Part shown: one piece after another, positions 8,350 to 15,342 of the stretch | Numbering within the stretch: the stretch's first letter is position 1 | Layout of the letters: the number at the start of each line of letters is the position of its first letter | NCBI GenBank assembly: GCA_001774395.1 | Contig: MEZX01000002.1 | Location: forward strand, 273,121 to 337,120 | Direction of reading: 5' to 3' | Origin: Candidatus Berkelbacteria bacterium RIFCSPLOWO2_01_FULL_50_28 | GTDB lineage: Bacteria; Patescibacteria; UBA1384; 2-12-FULL-50-11 | DNA: 64,000 nucleotides | Translations under genes and position numbers: made by a program | The notes under the pieces: generated by a model | Database searches by the model: none | What the model was told of the DNA's origin: nothing | Seen by the model: the letters and a program-made list of their open reading frames with translations, nothing else

Positions 8350-9195
8350 ATGCTAACTGCGTTAATATCGGCTGTTGCTTCGGCATTCGGCCTGGTAGTT
8401 GATAAAGTCGGGCTGTCACGCCGTCACATCCCGCTTGGGATCTACGTTCCAGTACTCTTTGTATTGCTATTTGCCTTCACGGTAATTCTGTTGCCGTTCG
8501 GTGGCTACGTTAACTGGGACGTCGTCTTCTACCCCAACATCCTTTTCTACGTTCTCTTGATGGTAGTAATTGCCATCGCTTGGAACGTTTTGTTCTACCA
8601 AAGTATTCAAAAAGACTCGGTTCACGAGCACGAGTTGATTGTGATGACCGCGCCGCTGCTAACAATTTTGCTGGCGGCAATGTTCTTCCCGGAGGATTTC
8701 GATCTGAGGGTTTTCATTCTAGCCTTGGTTGCCAGCGTGGCCCTGGTTCTTGGCAAAATCGAAAGAAAGCATTTCGTTCTCAGTAAACAGACCTACAATC
8801 TTTTCCTTGGCGTTATCTTGATGTCTTTGGAAAGCATTATTATCCGTGAACTTTTGCACTACTACTCGCCAATTGCGCTCTACACTGTTCGAACATTTTT
8901 CGTCGCCATGTTTTTCTGGGCTTATTACAGACCTCATACCCAAAGAGTTTCCACGGGTAGCTGGTGGTTTATCGGCCTGAGTGCTGCCCTTGGCGTTACA
9001 ACGATGCTCACGAGGTTTTACGCTTTCGAAAGCCTCGGTATTATTTACACCACTCTAATATCTGTGATGGCACCGGTGATTGTCTTTATAGCCTCATGGG
9101 AAATTCTTCACGAGAGGATTAAGGCGAGAATTATAATCTCCTCCGCAGTGATCTTGGTCTGCGTTGCCCTAGCAACAATGTACGCCGCCTCGTGA
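8350..9195 (+). CDS. EamA/DMT-superfamily membrane transporter
   Basis: Inner-membrane protein of the drug/metabolite transporter superfamily. The 281 residues contain about ten hydrophobic segments arranged as two five-helix halves: the first half ends near KIERKHFVLS (about 138) and the second starts with YNLFLGVILMSLESIIIRELL. Each half ends in the typical pattern of a short final helix plus basic residues; the second reads ITLISVMAPVIVFIASWEILHERIK. The substrate cannot be inferred. tatD follows after 7 nt. Confidence 0.85.
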   Translation: MLTALISAVASAFGLVVDKVGLSRRHIPLGIYVPVLFVLLFAFTVILLPFGGYVNWDVVFYPNILFYVLLMVVIAIAWNVLFYQSIQKDSVHEHELIVMTAPLLTILLAAMFFPEDFDLRVFILALVASVALVLGKIERKHFVLSKQTYNLFLGVILMSLESIIIRELLHYYSPIALYTVRTFFVAMFFWAYYRPHTQRVSTGSWWFIGLSAALGVTTMLTRFYAFESLGIIYTTLISVMAPVIVFIASWEILHERIKARIIISSAVILVCVALATMYAAS

Positions 9196-9202
9196 AACGA
9201 GC

Positions 9203-9991
9203 ATGCTCAAAGCCCTGGATACCCACGCCCAGCTGGATTTTCCCCAATTTGACAGCGACCGAGCCCAGTTAATCGACAGCCTCTCACAAGCAGGGGTTGG
9301 GGTCATAAATATTGCCACCGATGTTGAATCTCTCGATAGAATTGACGAGCTCACCCGAAAAAATCCGTTAATTTGGGGAACGGTTGGGCTTCATCCAACA
9401 GAAGTGGACTCGCAGACGCTCATCAATTTGCCAGATTTCCTGAATAGATGTAAAAACATCGTCGAGAACAATTCAAAAATTGTGGCGGTGGGTGAGGTGG
9501 GCTTAGATTACCACCACGATAGCTCTACCGAGACGGCAAAAATACAGCAGGCGGCTTTGCGGCAATTTCTAACTTTTGCCCAAGAGCTAAAACTACCGGT
9601 GGTTTTCCACTGTCGTAGCGCCTACGGTGATTTAATAACTCTTCTGGGAGAGTACGTGGAGCTAAATGGCGTCATTCATTGTTTCGGCGGCACTGTCAGC
9701 CAGGCCGAGGCACTCCTGAAAATGGGCTACCACATTTCTTTTGCGGGGAATATCACTTATAAATCCAGCGACGAGTTGCGCGAAGTTGCCGGCAGTGTCC
9801 CGCTGGAGCGGTTACTTCTAGAAACCGACTGTCCGTTTTTGGCACCGCAATCGCGCCGCGGTACTCGTAACGACCCGACGGGGATTTTTGAGATTGCCGA
9901 AACGCTTGCCGCCGTCCACAATGTGGAGGCAGATGAAATTGTGGCAAAAACTCTTGCTAATGGTCAGAAACTTTTTCAAATAAATGAATAG
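9203..9991 (+). CDS. tatD: TatD-family metal-dependent hydrolase
   Basis: TIM-barrel metal-dependent DNase/hydrolase. The family's metal-binding positions are largely visible: VGEVGLDYH (glutamate, about 93-101), VVFHCRS (His, about 133), GVIHCFGG (His, about 155) and LLLETDCPFLAP (Asp, about 204-215). The first motif is unusual: family members normally read DTHxHLD, but here it is DTHAQLD, so the second N-terminal histidine ligand is glutamine. Length (262) is normal. It overlaps no neighbour and starts 7 nt after the transporter stop. Reduced or altered metal use is possible. Confidence 0.9.
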   Translation: MLKALDTHAQLDFPQFDSDRAQLIDSLSQAGVGVINIATDVESLDRIDELTRKNPLIWGTVGLHPTEVDSQTLINLPDFLNRCKNIVENNSKIVAVGEVGLDYHHDSSTETAKIQQAALRQFLTFAQELKLPVVFHCRSAYGDLITLLGEYVELNGVIHCFGGTVSQAEALLKMGYHISFAGNITYKSSDELREVAGSVPLERLLLETDCPFLAPQSRRGTRNDPTGIFEIAETLAAVHNVEADEIVAKTLANGQKLFQINE

Positions 9992-10019
9992 TAGTCTTCA
10001 CCTACCAATGAATGGTTAC

Positions 10020-10053
10020 CAATTGAAAACTGAAAACTGGAAACTGAAAACTG
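10020..10053 (+). repeat. Heptamer array upstream of cvpA-CAP
   Basis: Near-perfect tandem GAAAACT units (GAAAACT, GAAAACT, GGAAACT, GAAAACT) with period 7, ending just before a palindrome that contains the Shine-Dalgarno sequence. Confidence 0.8.
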
Positions 10054-10066
10054 CGCCCGGAGGGCG
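10054..10066 (+). promoter_or_regulatory. Shine-Dalgarno in hairpin loop (cvpA-CAP)
   Basis: CGCCC-GGA-GGGCG: a 5-bp palindrome whose centre forms GGAGGG, 5 nt before ATG 10070. One of five such palindromes in the window with different arms. Confidence 0.6.
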
Positions 10067-10069
10067 AGT

Positions 10070-11044
10070 ATGAACTGGGTTGACGTCATAATCTTGGGCA
10101 TTTTTGGGTTCTATATCTACGAGGGTATTCGGCGAGGTTTCATCGAGCAAACATTTGAAGTTATTGGTTTCTTCATCACGGTTTTTCTTGCCAACGTTAG
10201 CTATAAGTGGTTCGCGCCGATTATGGCTTCGAAGATCGGTATCGACACTGTTCGGGCCGAGCCGCTAGCGTTCGTGGCGATGTGGCTCTTTTTCGAAATT
10301 ATTTACTCGCTAATCTTGCGCTACTGCTACCCGCTTATTCCGTCGCGTCTCCGCAATGCCGTTGCAAATAAATGGGCGGGGTTGGCACCGGCGTTTGTGA
10401 AGTGTTTTATCATCACTGCCGTAATCTTAACGGTCATAATTACCTCGCCCGTCCCAGCGCCGTTGAAATCGGAAATAAGTAATTCGTTTTTGGGAAGCCG
10501 GTTCGTTAATCAATCCGCAACCGTGGAGGCCTACATCAATAAGATGTTGGGTCGCGACCTGAAAGAGTCGCTGACATTCCTGACTGTGCCGGCGCAAAAC
10601 GAGGAGATAGTACCTCCGGATAAAAGAATCGACTTGGATTTTAAGACCACCGACGTCACCATCGATGAAGCGTCGGAAGCGACGATGTTGAAGCTGATTA
10701 ACCAGGAACGCACCAAAGCCGGCCTCTCGCCGCTGGCTCTGGACAAGCCTATGCGTGTTGTTGCCCGAGGGCACTCGAAAGATATGCTTGCCCGAGGATT
10801 CTTTGGTCACGAAAATCCGGATGGCTTGTCGCCGTTTGATCGAATGGAAAGCTTCGGCGTTACCTTCAAAGTGGCTGGTGAGAATATAGCTTACGCCCCA
10901 TCGGTTGAGTTAGCCCACGCGGGTTTTATGCGCTCGCCAGGGCATAAGGCCAACATTATGAGTAGTGATTACGGCCGAATTGGTATCGGGATAATTGACG
11001 CCGGTCCGTACGGGAAGATGTTCACGCAAAACTTCAGGGACTGA
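10070..11044 (+). CDS. CvpA-family membrane domain fused to CAP/SCP domain
   Basis: The 324-residue protein starts with a CvpA-like membrane region of four hydrophobic segments (about 5-25, 30-50, 65-90, 105-125; NWVDVIILGIFGFYIYEG is typical). A linker follows, then a CAP/SCP (cysteine-rich secretory, PR-1-like) domain from about residue 200: LINQERTKAGLSPL, ARGHSKDMLARGFFGHENPDG, AGENIAY and AGFMRSPGHKANIM. The CAP cavity His residues (in GHSKDM and SPGHK) are present. The CAP domain should face outside the membrane. CAP proteins in bacteria are often linked to surface functions, but the biochemical role is unknown. The fusion itself is clear. Confidence 0.9.
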   Translation: MNWVDVIILGIFGFYIYEGIRRGFIEQTFEVIGFFITVFLANVSYKWFAPIMASKIGIDTVRAEPLAFVAMWLFFEIIYSLILRYCYPLIPSRLRNAVANKWAGLAPAFVKCFIITAVILTVIITSPVPAPLKSEISNSFLGSRFVNQSATVEAYINKMLGRDLKESLTFLTVPAQNEEIVPPDKRIDLDFKTTDVTIDEASEATMLKLINQERTKAGLSPLALDKPMRVVARGHSKDMLARGFFGHENPDGLSPFDRMESFGVTFKVAGENIAYAPSVELAHAGFMRSPGHKANIMSSDYGRIGIGIIDAGPYGKMFTQNFRD

Positions 11045-11090
11045 GTTTTAGAAAAACTAGAAAGTTTCAGCCGTCTCTGGCGGCAGGGAT

Positions 11091-11288
11091 TTTTGTGGGG
11101 ACCAGGGACTTGAATTGCCATTCGACCTTGCTCATGGTGCTGAGCCCATCGAAGCACGAAGACCGTCCCTAGGTCCCCACACCCCTTACCCTGTCACGCT
11201 TCCCTTCGGGGAGTGGGGAAAAAGCTTCGGGGCTGCGCTCGTACCTCGCTTGACCCTATGGGCTAAACCACTCGCTTTTTCGGCTATT
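11091..11288 (+). repeat. Dispersed structured element, copy B
   Basis: GTGGGGACCAGGGAC (11095-11109) pairs with GTCCCTAGGTCCCCAC (11165-11180) to form a 15-bp stem with one bulged base. The hairpin loop carries about 38 extra nt (a TTCGAC...CATCGAAG palindrome) absent from copy C. The conserved CACGCTTC, GAAAAAGCTTCGGGG and GGGCTAAACC blocks, then CCACTCGCTTTTTCGG, follow. Confidence 0.8.
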
Positions 11289-11300
11289 TATAAAAATGGA

Positions 11301-11336
11301 CCGGGCGAGAACACGTTTGAAACATGTTTCGTCCGG
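11301..11336. terminator. Hairpin at the convergent gene ends
   Basis: CCGGGCGAGAACA pairs imperfectly with TGTTTCGTCCGG around a GTTTGAAAC core. It lies between cvpA-CAP and the convergent minus-strand gene and may terminate both. No clear T-run is seen. Confidence 0.4.
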
Positions 11337-11352
11337 CCTCTTTGGGCTTCGG

Positions 11353-11943
11353 TCAGGCTCCGTCGAAGATCGAGAAGTCGGGTGGGTAGTTGAAGCTCAG
11401 GCCGCCGAAGGTGTCCTGATCACCCTCTGGATAGATGCTTTTGAAACAGTCGCGACCATCCTCGAGGTAGGAAAGCTCCTGGATTCTGCGTAGAATCTGA
11501 CCGCTAAGCCATTCATCTTCCTCGGGCGTTAAGCCACTAACTGCGATAGCGCCGACTTCCATACTCCAAATGGCTCCTGGCCACAGCGAGTCATTATCCA
11601 CGAGCCTATCTCGGTCGTCGAGTAGAAACATACCGGTACTTGAGTAGGGAAGACGCCAGGCGGTGAAGGCCTTGTGACGGGCGTTTTCCAAGTAGTCTCG
11701 TTCGGCGGATCGGTACTCTTTCGCTCCGATCCAAGCCTCACAGCGAATTGCATGCAGAAAACTGTCCCAGCTCGGGTCTTGAGTTTCTGGCAGAACCTTA
11801 GGATCAGTGACAACCACCGCAGCGAATGCTCGGTGTAGCCGCCCACCGGCAAGTAGCCTCAAGACATCAGCGGCCATATAGAGGCTGGTCATTATATCTG
11901 CCTGAGGCGGAGAGTCGCTCAGTCTGAGCCATCTAATTTTCAT
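11353..11943 (-). CDS. Unknown soluble protein (196 aa)
   Basis: Not recognised. A soluble protein, acidic overall, rich in Trp, Arg, Asp and Leu, with no signal peptide or membrane segment. Visible pieces include a helical stretch SLYMAADVLRLLAGGRLHRA (about 20-39) and a C-terminal acidic part. The start is set at 11943 because AAGGAG lies 6 nt upstream and a good promoter (TTGAGT, 17 nt, TACAAT) precedes it; a longer frame to 12006 would overlap that promoter. It is monocistronic, on the strand opposite to its neighbours and divergent from mnmA. It could be an acquired or lineage-specific gene. Confidence 0.7.
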   Translation of the reverse strand: MKIRWLRLSDSPPQADIMTSLYMAADVLRLLAGGRLHRAFAAVVVTDPKVLPETQDPSWDSFLHAIRCEAWIGAKEYRSAERDYLENARHKAFTAWRLPYSSTGMFLLDDRDRLVDNDSLWPGAIWSMEVGAIAVSGLTPEEDEWLSGQILRRIQELSYLEDGRDCFKSIYPEGDQDTFGGLSFNYPPDFSIFDGA

Positions 11944-11981
11944 GGGAACTCCTTGTGGCCAAGGCCACTTTTGGTACCGGT

Positions 11982-12010
11982 ATTGTACCGTATTTTCACT
12001 GTCCACTCAA
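11982..12010 (-). promoter_or_regulatory. Promoter of the 196-aa gene
   Basis: Reading the minus strand, TTGAGT (12010-12005), a 17-nt spacer and TACAAT (11987-11982), followed by AAGGAG and ATG 11943. Consensus-like sigma-70 geometry. Confidence 0.7.
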
Positions 12011-12031
12011 GACAGACGAGCATAAAATTGC

Positions 12032-12037
12032 TAAAAT
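12032..12037 (+). promoter_or_regulatory. -10-like TAAAAT for leaderless mnmA
   Basis: TAAAAT ends 7 nt before ATG 12045, with no Shine-Dalgarno sequence. It argues for ATG 12045 over an upstream in-frame ATG. Confidence 0.5.
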
Positions 12038-12044
12038 TACTCTC

Positions 12045-13355
12045 ATGAAACAGCGGGTTATTGCCTTAATGTCTGGCGGGGTGGATTCTTCCGTAGCGGC
12101 GGCTTTGCTTAAACAGCAGGGTTACGACGTCATCGGGGTCTATATTTTGGGTTGGACTGGAACTGATGAGTTTCCCTGTGCCTGGCAAGAAGAGGAACGT
12201 TCAGCGCGTGAGGTCGCCGATATTTTAGGCATTGAGTTTTACACCGTTAACTTGGGGCGAGAGTACGAACATGAGGTAATCAACAAGTTTTTCGCTGGCT
12301 ATAAAGCGGGATTAACACCCAATCCGGACGTCCTATGTAACAGAGAAATAAAATTCAAAGCGGCTTGGAAAGCCGTCCGCCAGTTCGAACCCGACTTCAT
12401 CGCCACCGGACACTATGCGCGGCTACGCCGCGAATTTTCAAGTAACAATTCTCATTTTTCAATAAATGATGCAATGAATCAATTTCCAAACACAAAAAAA
12501 ATTGAAAATTTGCCGAATAAAAATTTATTGAAAATTCGAAAATTGAAAATTGAAAATTTTTATCCGCAGATCTTCAAGCCGGCGGATAAAGAGAAGGATC
12601 AGACCTATTTCTTGTGGGCGATCGATCGGACGATGCTGTCACGAATTCTTTTCCCGCTCGGTGAGCTTACCAAGCCAGAAGTCCGACAACTGGCCAGGAA
12701 CTTTGGCCTGCCCACGGCCGAGAAAAAAGACAGCCAGGGAATCTGTTTTGTTGGCCCACTAAAGGTTCGACAATTTTTACAAACCAGGATTCGTCCGCTG
12801 CCGGGTGACGTGATCACGACAGACGGCAGAACTATCGCCCGTCACGACGGGGTTGAGTTCTACACAATCGGCCAGCGGCTCGGTGCTGGGCAGGTGGAGT
12901 GGACTGGCGATGTTCCGCCGCTCTTTGTTGTTGCAAAAGATCTTAAGGCCAATGTTATTGTTGTTGGAGCTGACTCTGATACATTTGCCCGCTCATTTAC
13001 CGCTACTCAGCTGAACTGGTTTACCCCGTTTACCCCGAGCAAAGTCGAGGGGAGCAAAGTTGAGGGGCTCAACGACCCATTCGACTCGCTTTCGCTCGCT
13101 CAGGGTTGGCCTGAAGGCCAGTTTGAGGCAAGCGTCAAAATCCGCTATGGTCAAGAGGATGTTAAGGCGAAAATTCAGTGCGCTAAAAGTAGCGCGACAG
13201 TTACGTTTACCCAGCCTGTTCGAGCGGTTACGCCAGGCCAGTCTTTGGTTATGTACGACGGAAGCGGTGTCCTCATTGGAGGGGGCATAATCTCTGATGT
13301 TCCCCAGCAATCTAAAATCCTTGGGCAAGCTCTCCGATCCAAACAAATTCGCTAG
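12045..13355 (+). CDS. mnmA: tRNA-specific 2-thiouridylase MnmA with two repeat-derived insertions
   Basis: Thiolates U34 of tRNA-Lys, -Glu and -Gln. The PP-loop MSGGVDSSVAAALL (9-22), the NPDVLCN loop with catalytic Cys98 and the SQGICFVG loop with Cys234 are intact. At 436 residues it is longer than the usual 360-370. Two stretches account for the excess: residues about 131-175 (AT-rich heptamer array, Asn/Lys/Ile-rich) and about 326-356 in the C-terminal barrel (REP-like unit, giving SKVEGSKVEG and DPFDSLSLAQG). Both fall between conserved blocks, so activity may be kept. ATG 12045 is the first start that begins at the PP-loop strand. The 3' end overlaps the protease gene by 59 nt. Confidence 0.95.
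   Translation: MKQRVIALMSGGVDSSVAAALLKQQGYDVIGVYILGWTGTDEFPCAWQEEERSAREVADILGIEFYTVNLGREYEHEVINKFFAGYKAGLTPNPDVLCNREIKFKAAWKAVRQFEPDFIATGHYARLRREFSSNNSHFSINDAMNQFPNTKKIENLPNKNLLKIRKLKIENFYPQIFKPADKEKDQTYFLWAIDRTMLSRILFPLGELTKPEVRQLARNFGLPTAEKKDSQGICFVGPLKVRQFLQTRIRPLPGDVITTDGRTIARHDGVEFYTIGQRLGAGQVEWTGDVPPLFVVAKDLKANVIVVGADSDTFARSFTATQLNWFTPFTPSKVEGSKVEGLNDPFDSLSLAQGWPEGQFEASVKIRYGQEDVKAKIQCAKSSATVTFTQPVRAVTPGQSLVMYDGSGVLIGGGIISDVPQQSKILGQALRSKQIR
12430..12565 (+). repeat. Heptamer-type AT-rich insertion inside mnmA
   Basis: AT-rich stretch ending in TTGAAAATTGAAAATT units, translated in frame as about 45 residues between two conserved MnmA blocks. It matches intergenic arrays. Confidence 0.7.
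13018..13115 (+). repeat. REP-like palindromic unit inside mnmA
   Basis: TTTACCCCGAGCAAAGTCGAG, then CCCATTCGACTCGC and GCTCGCTCAGGG: related to the tandem unit at 23551-23660 and to inserts in ligA and gatA. In frame. Confidence 0.65.
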
Positions 13356-14493
13356 GGGTCGCTGGCTGCGCCGTGTTTTTTCCCTTTTAGGGCTGTTAGT
13401 TTTTTTTGGAGCGGGTTTTTTATTTGGTAGCAGCTACGTTCAGAGTAAGCAGTCGTTGAATCTCTCCAAATTCTGGGAAGTTTACGGTTTATTGCAGAGT
13501 GAATATCTACGCGACGTGAACCCTACCAAGGCCGCTGTGGGGGCGACAAAGGGTTTGGTTGCAAGTTTGGACGACCCCTATTCGAGCTACCTGACCAAGG
13601 GGGAAAAAGAGGAGTTAGATCAAGACCTGAGCGGGAAGTTTCAAGGAATTGGTGCGGAGTTGGCTGAACGGAACGGCAAAATAACAGTCGTCTCGCCGCT
13701 CGAAGGGTCCCCGGCCAAACTGGCCGGCCTAAAATCCGGTGACGTTATTGCTTCCATTAACGAAACCACAACCGCTGGGATGGCTCTGATCGACGCCGTG
13801 GTTGCAATCCGTGGCCCGGAGGGCACAACAGTGAAACTCACCGTTACTCGCACGGGAGTGGTAAAACCGCTGGAGCTGACCATCACCAGGGAGAAAATAA
13901 CGATGGAGAGTGTGAAGAGCGAGATCCGCAACGGCGTGATGACAGCAACCGTCACTCAGTTTGGCGATGATACGGTGGACTTGTTTAGTAAAGCAATCAA
14001 CGATGCCAAAAGCCAAAACGTGAAAGCAATTATTATTGACTTGCGCGATAACGCGGGGGGCTATTTGAACACCGTGCCAAAGATGGCGGGCCTCTTTTTG
14101 CCGCCTTCAACAATCGTTGTCGAACGCTATCGCGATGGCGCGACGGAAGAGCTGCACTCCACAAGTGTTCCAACGCTTCCCGACACGCCGCTGTACCTGC
14201 TGGTCAATAAGAACTCGGCTTCGGCCGCGGAGATCTTTACCGGAGCTCTGCAGGACTATCGGCGCGCGGTGGTAATCGGCGAAAAGACCTACGGCAAAGG
14301 CGTGGTGCAGGAGATCATCCCGCTAAGCGGTCAGGCGGCTTTGCGGCTGACAGTTGCCGAGTGGCTAACGCCGAAAATGCGTCAGATTAACGACAAGGGG
14401 TTGCAGCCGAGCGTCAAAGTAACCGACAAACGCACTAACGGGGCAGATCCGATTATGAAAAAGGCCCTCGCCCTAATTGCTGAGTTGCCCTAA
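13297..14493 (+). CDS. S41 C-terminal processing peptidase (Ctp) with PDZ domain
   Basis: Membrane-anchored serine protease acting on the extracytoplasmic side. N-terminal basic region plus one hydrophobic segment (about 25-45), a helical region, a PDZ domain (about 108-190; GIGAELAERNGKI, SPAKLAGLKSGDVI) and the S41 catalytic core. The nucleophile lies in NKNSASAAEI (about residue 308) and the lysine in GEKTYGKG (about 329-336). At 398 residues it is a normal CtpA/CtpB length. The ATG overlaps mnmA by 59 nt; CATAAT lies 5 nt upstream. It could degrade or mature envelope proteins, possibly those of the surface operon; that link is speculation. Confidence 0.93.
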   Translation: MFPSNLKSLGKLSDPNKFARGRWLRRVFSLLGLLVFFGAGFLFGSSYVQSKQSLNLSKFWEVYGLLQSEYLRDVNPTKAAVGATKGLVASLDDPYSSYLTKGEKEELDQDLSGKFQGIGAELAERNGKITVVSPLEGSPAKLAGLKSGDVIASINETTTAGMALIDAVVAIRGPEGTTVKLTVTRTGVVKPLELTITREKITMESVKSEIRNGVMTATVTQFGDDTVDLFSKAINDAKSQNVKAIIIDLRDNAGGYLNTVPKMAGLFLPPSTIVVERYRDGATEELHSTSVPTLPDTPLYLLVNKNSASAAEIFTGALQDYRRAVVIGEKTYGKGVVQEIIPLSGQAALRLTVAEWLTPKMRQINDKGLQPSVKVTDKRTNGADPIMKKALALIAELP

Positions 14494-14510
14494 AGTACTC
14501 GGTATTTGTG

Positions 14511-14516
14511 TATATT
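14511..14516 (+). promoter_or_regulatory. -10-like TATATT before the 66-aa gene
   Basis: TATATT ends 6 nt before ATG 14523; no Shine-Dalgarno sequence. It fixes the start at 14523 rather than an upstream GTG lying inside the hexamer region. Confidence 0.5.
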
Positions 14517-14522
14517 GAAGCT

Positions 14523-14723
14523 ATGACAGAAAGTGGCGAAGCCTTAATTACGCCTGGTGAGGTAGAAGAAGTTGTTGGTGCCGCATCGCCTCGATGGCGT
14601 CTGCCAGTGATGGCAGTTGTGGGACTAATTTTTGTCCTCGTTTTAACGCTATTAGTGATGATTATCTTTTCTCTCAATCGTCACAGCACAGGCATTGACG
14701 TCCTACTGCCGTTTTTACGCTAA
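14523..14723 (+). CDS. Small single-span membrane protein (66 aa)
   Basis: Unrecognised. Acidic N-terminal part (TESGEALITPGEVEEV), one strong hydrophobic helix (about 29-49; LPVMAVVGLIFVLVLTLLVM) and a short tail. A single-span membrane protein between the S41 protease and lemA. Function unknown. Confidence 0.6.
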   Translation: MTESGEALITPGEVEEVVGAASPRWRLPVMAVVGLIFVLVLTLLVMIIFSLNRHSTGIDVLLPFLR

Positions 14724-14768
14724 GCAACTGGCTTGACAAGCAACGGTAGAAGATTGATCATAGAACCT

Positions 14769-15320
14769 ATGATAGCCTTATGGATTGTACTTGGCGTAGT
14801 TGCACTGTTTTTGCTGTGGCTCTGGGCGACTTATAATGGTTTAGTCGCGCTCAAAAACCGGACCGATGAGGCCTCCAGCGATATCGATGTTCAAACCAAG
14901 CGTCGATATGACCTTATTCCTAACCTTGTCGAAACAGTCAAAGGTGTGGCCAAACAGGAGCAGACGGTTTTCATTAAAGTAACCGAAGCTCGAGCCGCCG
15001 CCATGGGCGCTCAGGGTATGGCTGATAAAGCCCAAAAAGAGAACATGCTCTCGGAGACATTGAAGTCATTGTTCGCCGTGTCAGAAAATTACCCCGATTT
15101 GAAATCGTCCCAGAACTATCTCCAGCTTCAAACCGAATTAACTGATACCGAAGACAAGATTCAAGCCGCTCGCCGTTTCTACAACGCTAATGTCCGCGAC
15201 TTAAATATCAAGATCGAGCAGTTCCCAACTTCAGTGTTCGCTGGCTCTCTTGGCTACGCCAAGCGCGAATTCTTCGAAGCCGCCGGCGCGGAAAAAGAAC
15301 CCGTCAAAGTCGCGTTCTAA
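14769..15320 (+). CDS. lemA: LemA family protein
   Basis: Membrane-anchored helical protein with one N-terminal transmembrane segment (MIALWIVLGVVALFLLWLW) and the LemA core: YNGLVALKNRTDEASSDIDV, KRRYDLIPNLVETVKG and the C-terminal RRFYNANVRDLN. The 183-residue length is typical. A TTG upstream could extend the frame, but ATG 14769 opens directly on the membrane helix. TTGACA (14733-14738) lies 17 nt from a weak GATCAT. It is followed by a DUF2207 protein and HtpX, a neighbourhood often seen for LemA. Confidence 0.93.
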   Translation: MIALWIVLGVVALFLLWLWATYNGLVALKNRTDEASSDIDVQTKRRYDLIPNLVETVKGVAKQEQTVFIKVTEARAAAMGAQGMADKAQKENMLSETLKSLFAVSENYPDLKSSQNYLQLQTELTDTEDKIQAARRFYNANVRDLNIKIEQFPTSVFAGSLGYAKREFFEAAGAEKEPVKVAF

Positions 15321-15330
15321 CTTTTTGCGC

Positions 15331-15336
15331 TACAAT
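15331..15336 (+). promoter_or_regulatory. -10-like TACAAT before the DUF2207 gene
   Basis: TACAAT ends 6 nt before ATG 15343; no Shine-Dalgarno sequence. Leaderless geometry. Confidence 0.5.
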
Positions 15337-15342
15337 TAGGTT

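Larger units (their letters stand above)
11045..11352. other. Intergenic region with structured repeat copy B and a hairpin
   Basis: 308 nt between convergent genes. It holds dispersed element copy B (11091-11288) and a terminator-like hairpin (11301-11336). No gene is supported. Confidence 0.7.

Noticed and set aside
11955..12044. Upstream ATG at 11955 as the mnmA start
   Set aside because: The extra 30 residues do not match the family and overlap the divergent promoter; ATG 12045 follows a -10-like hexamer.
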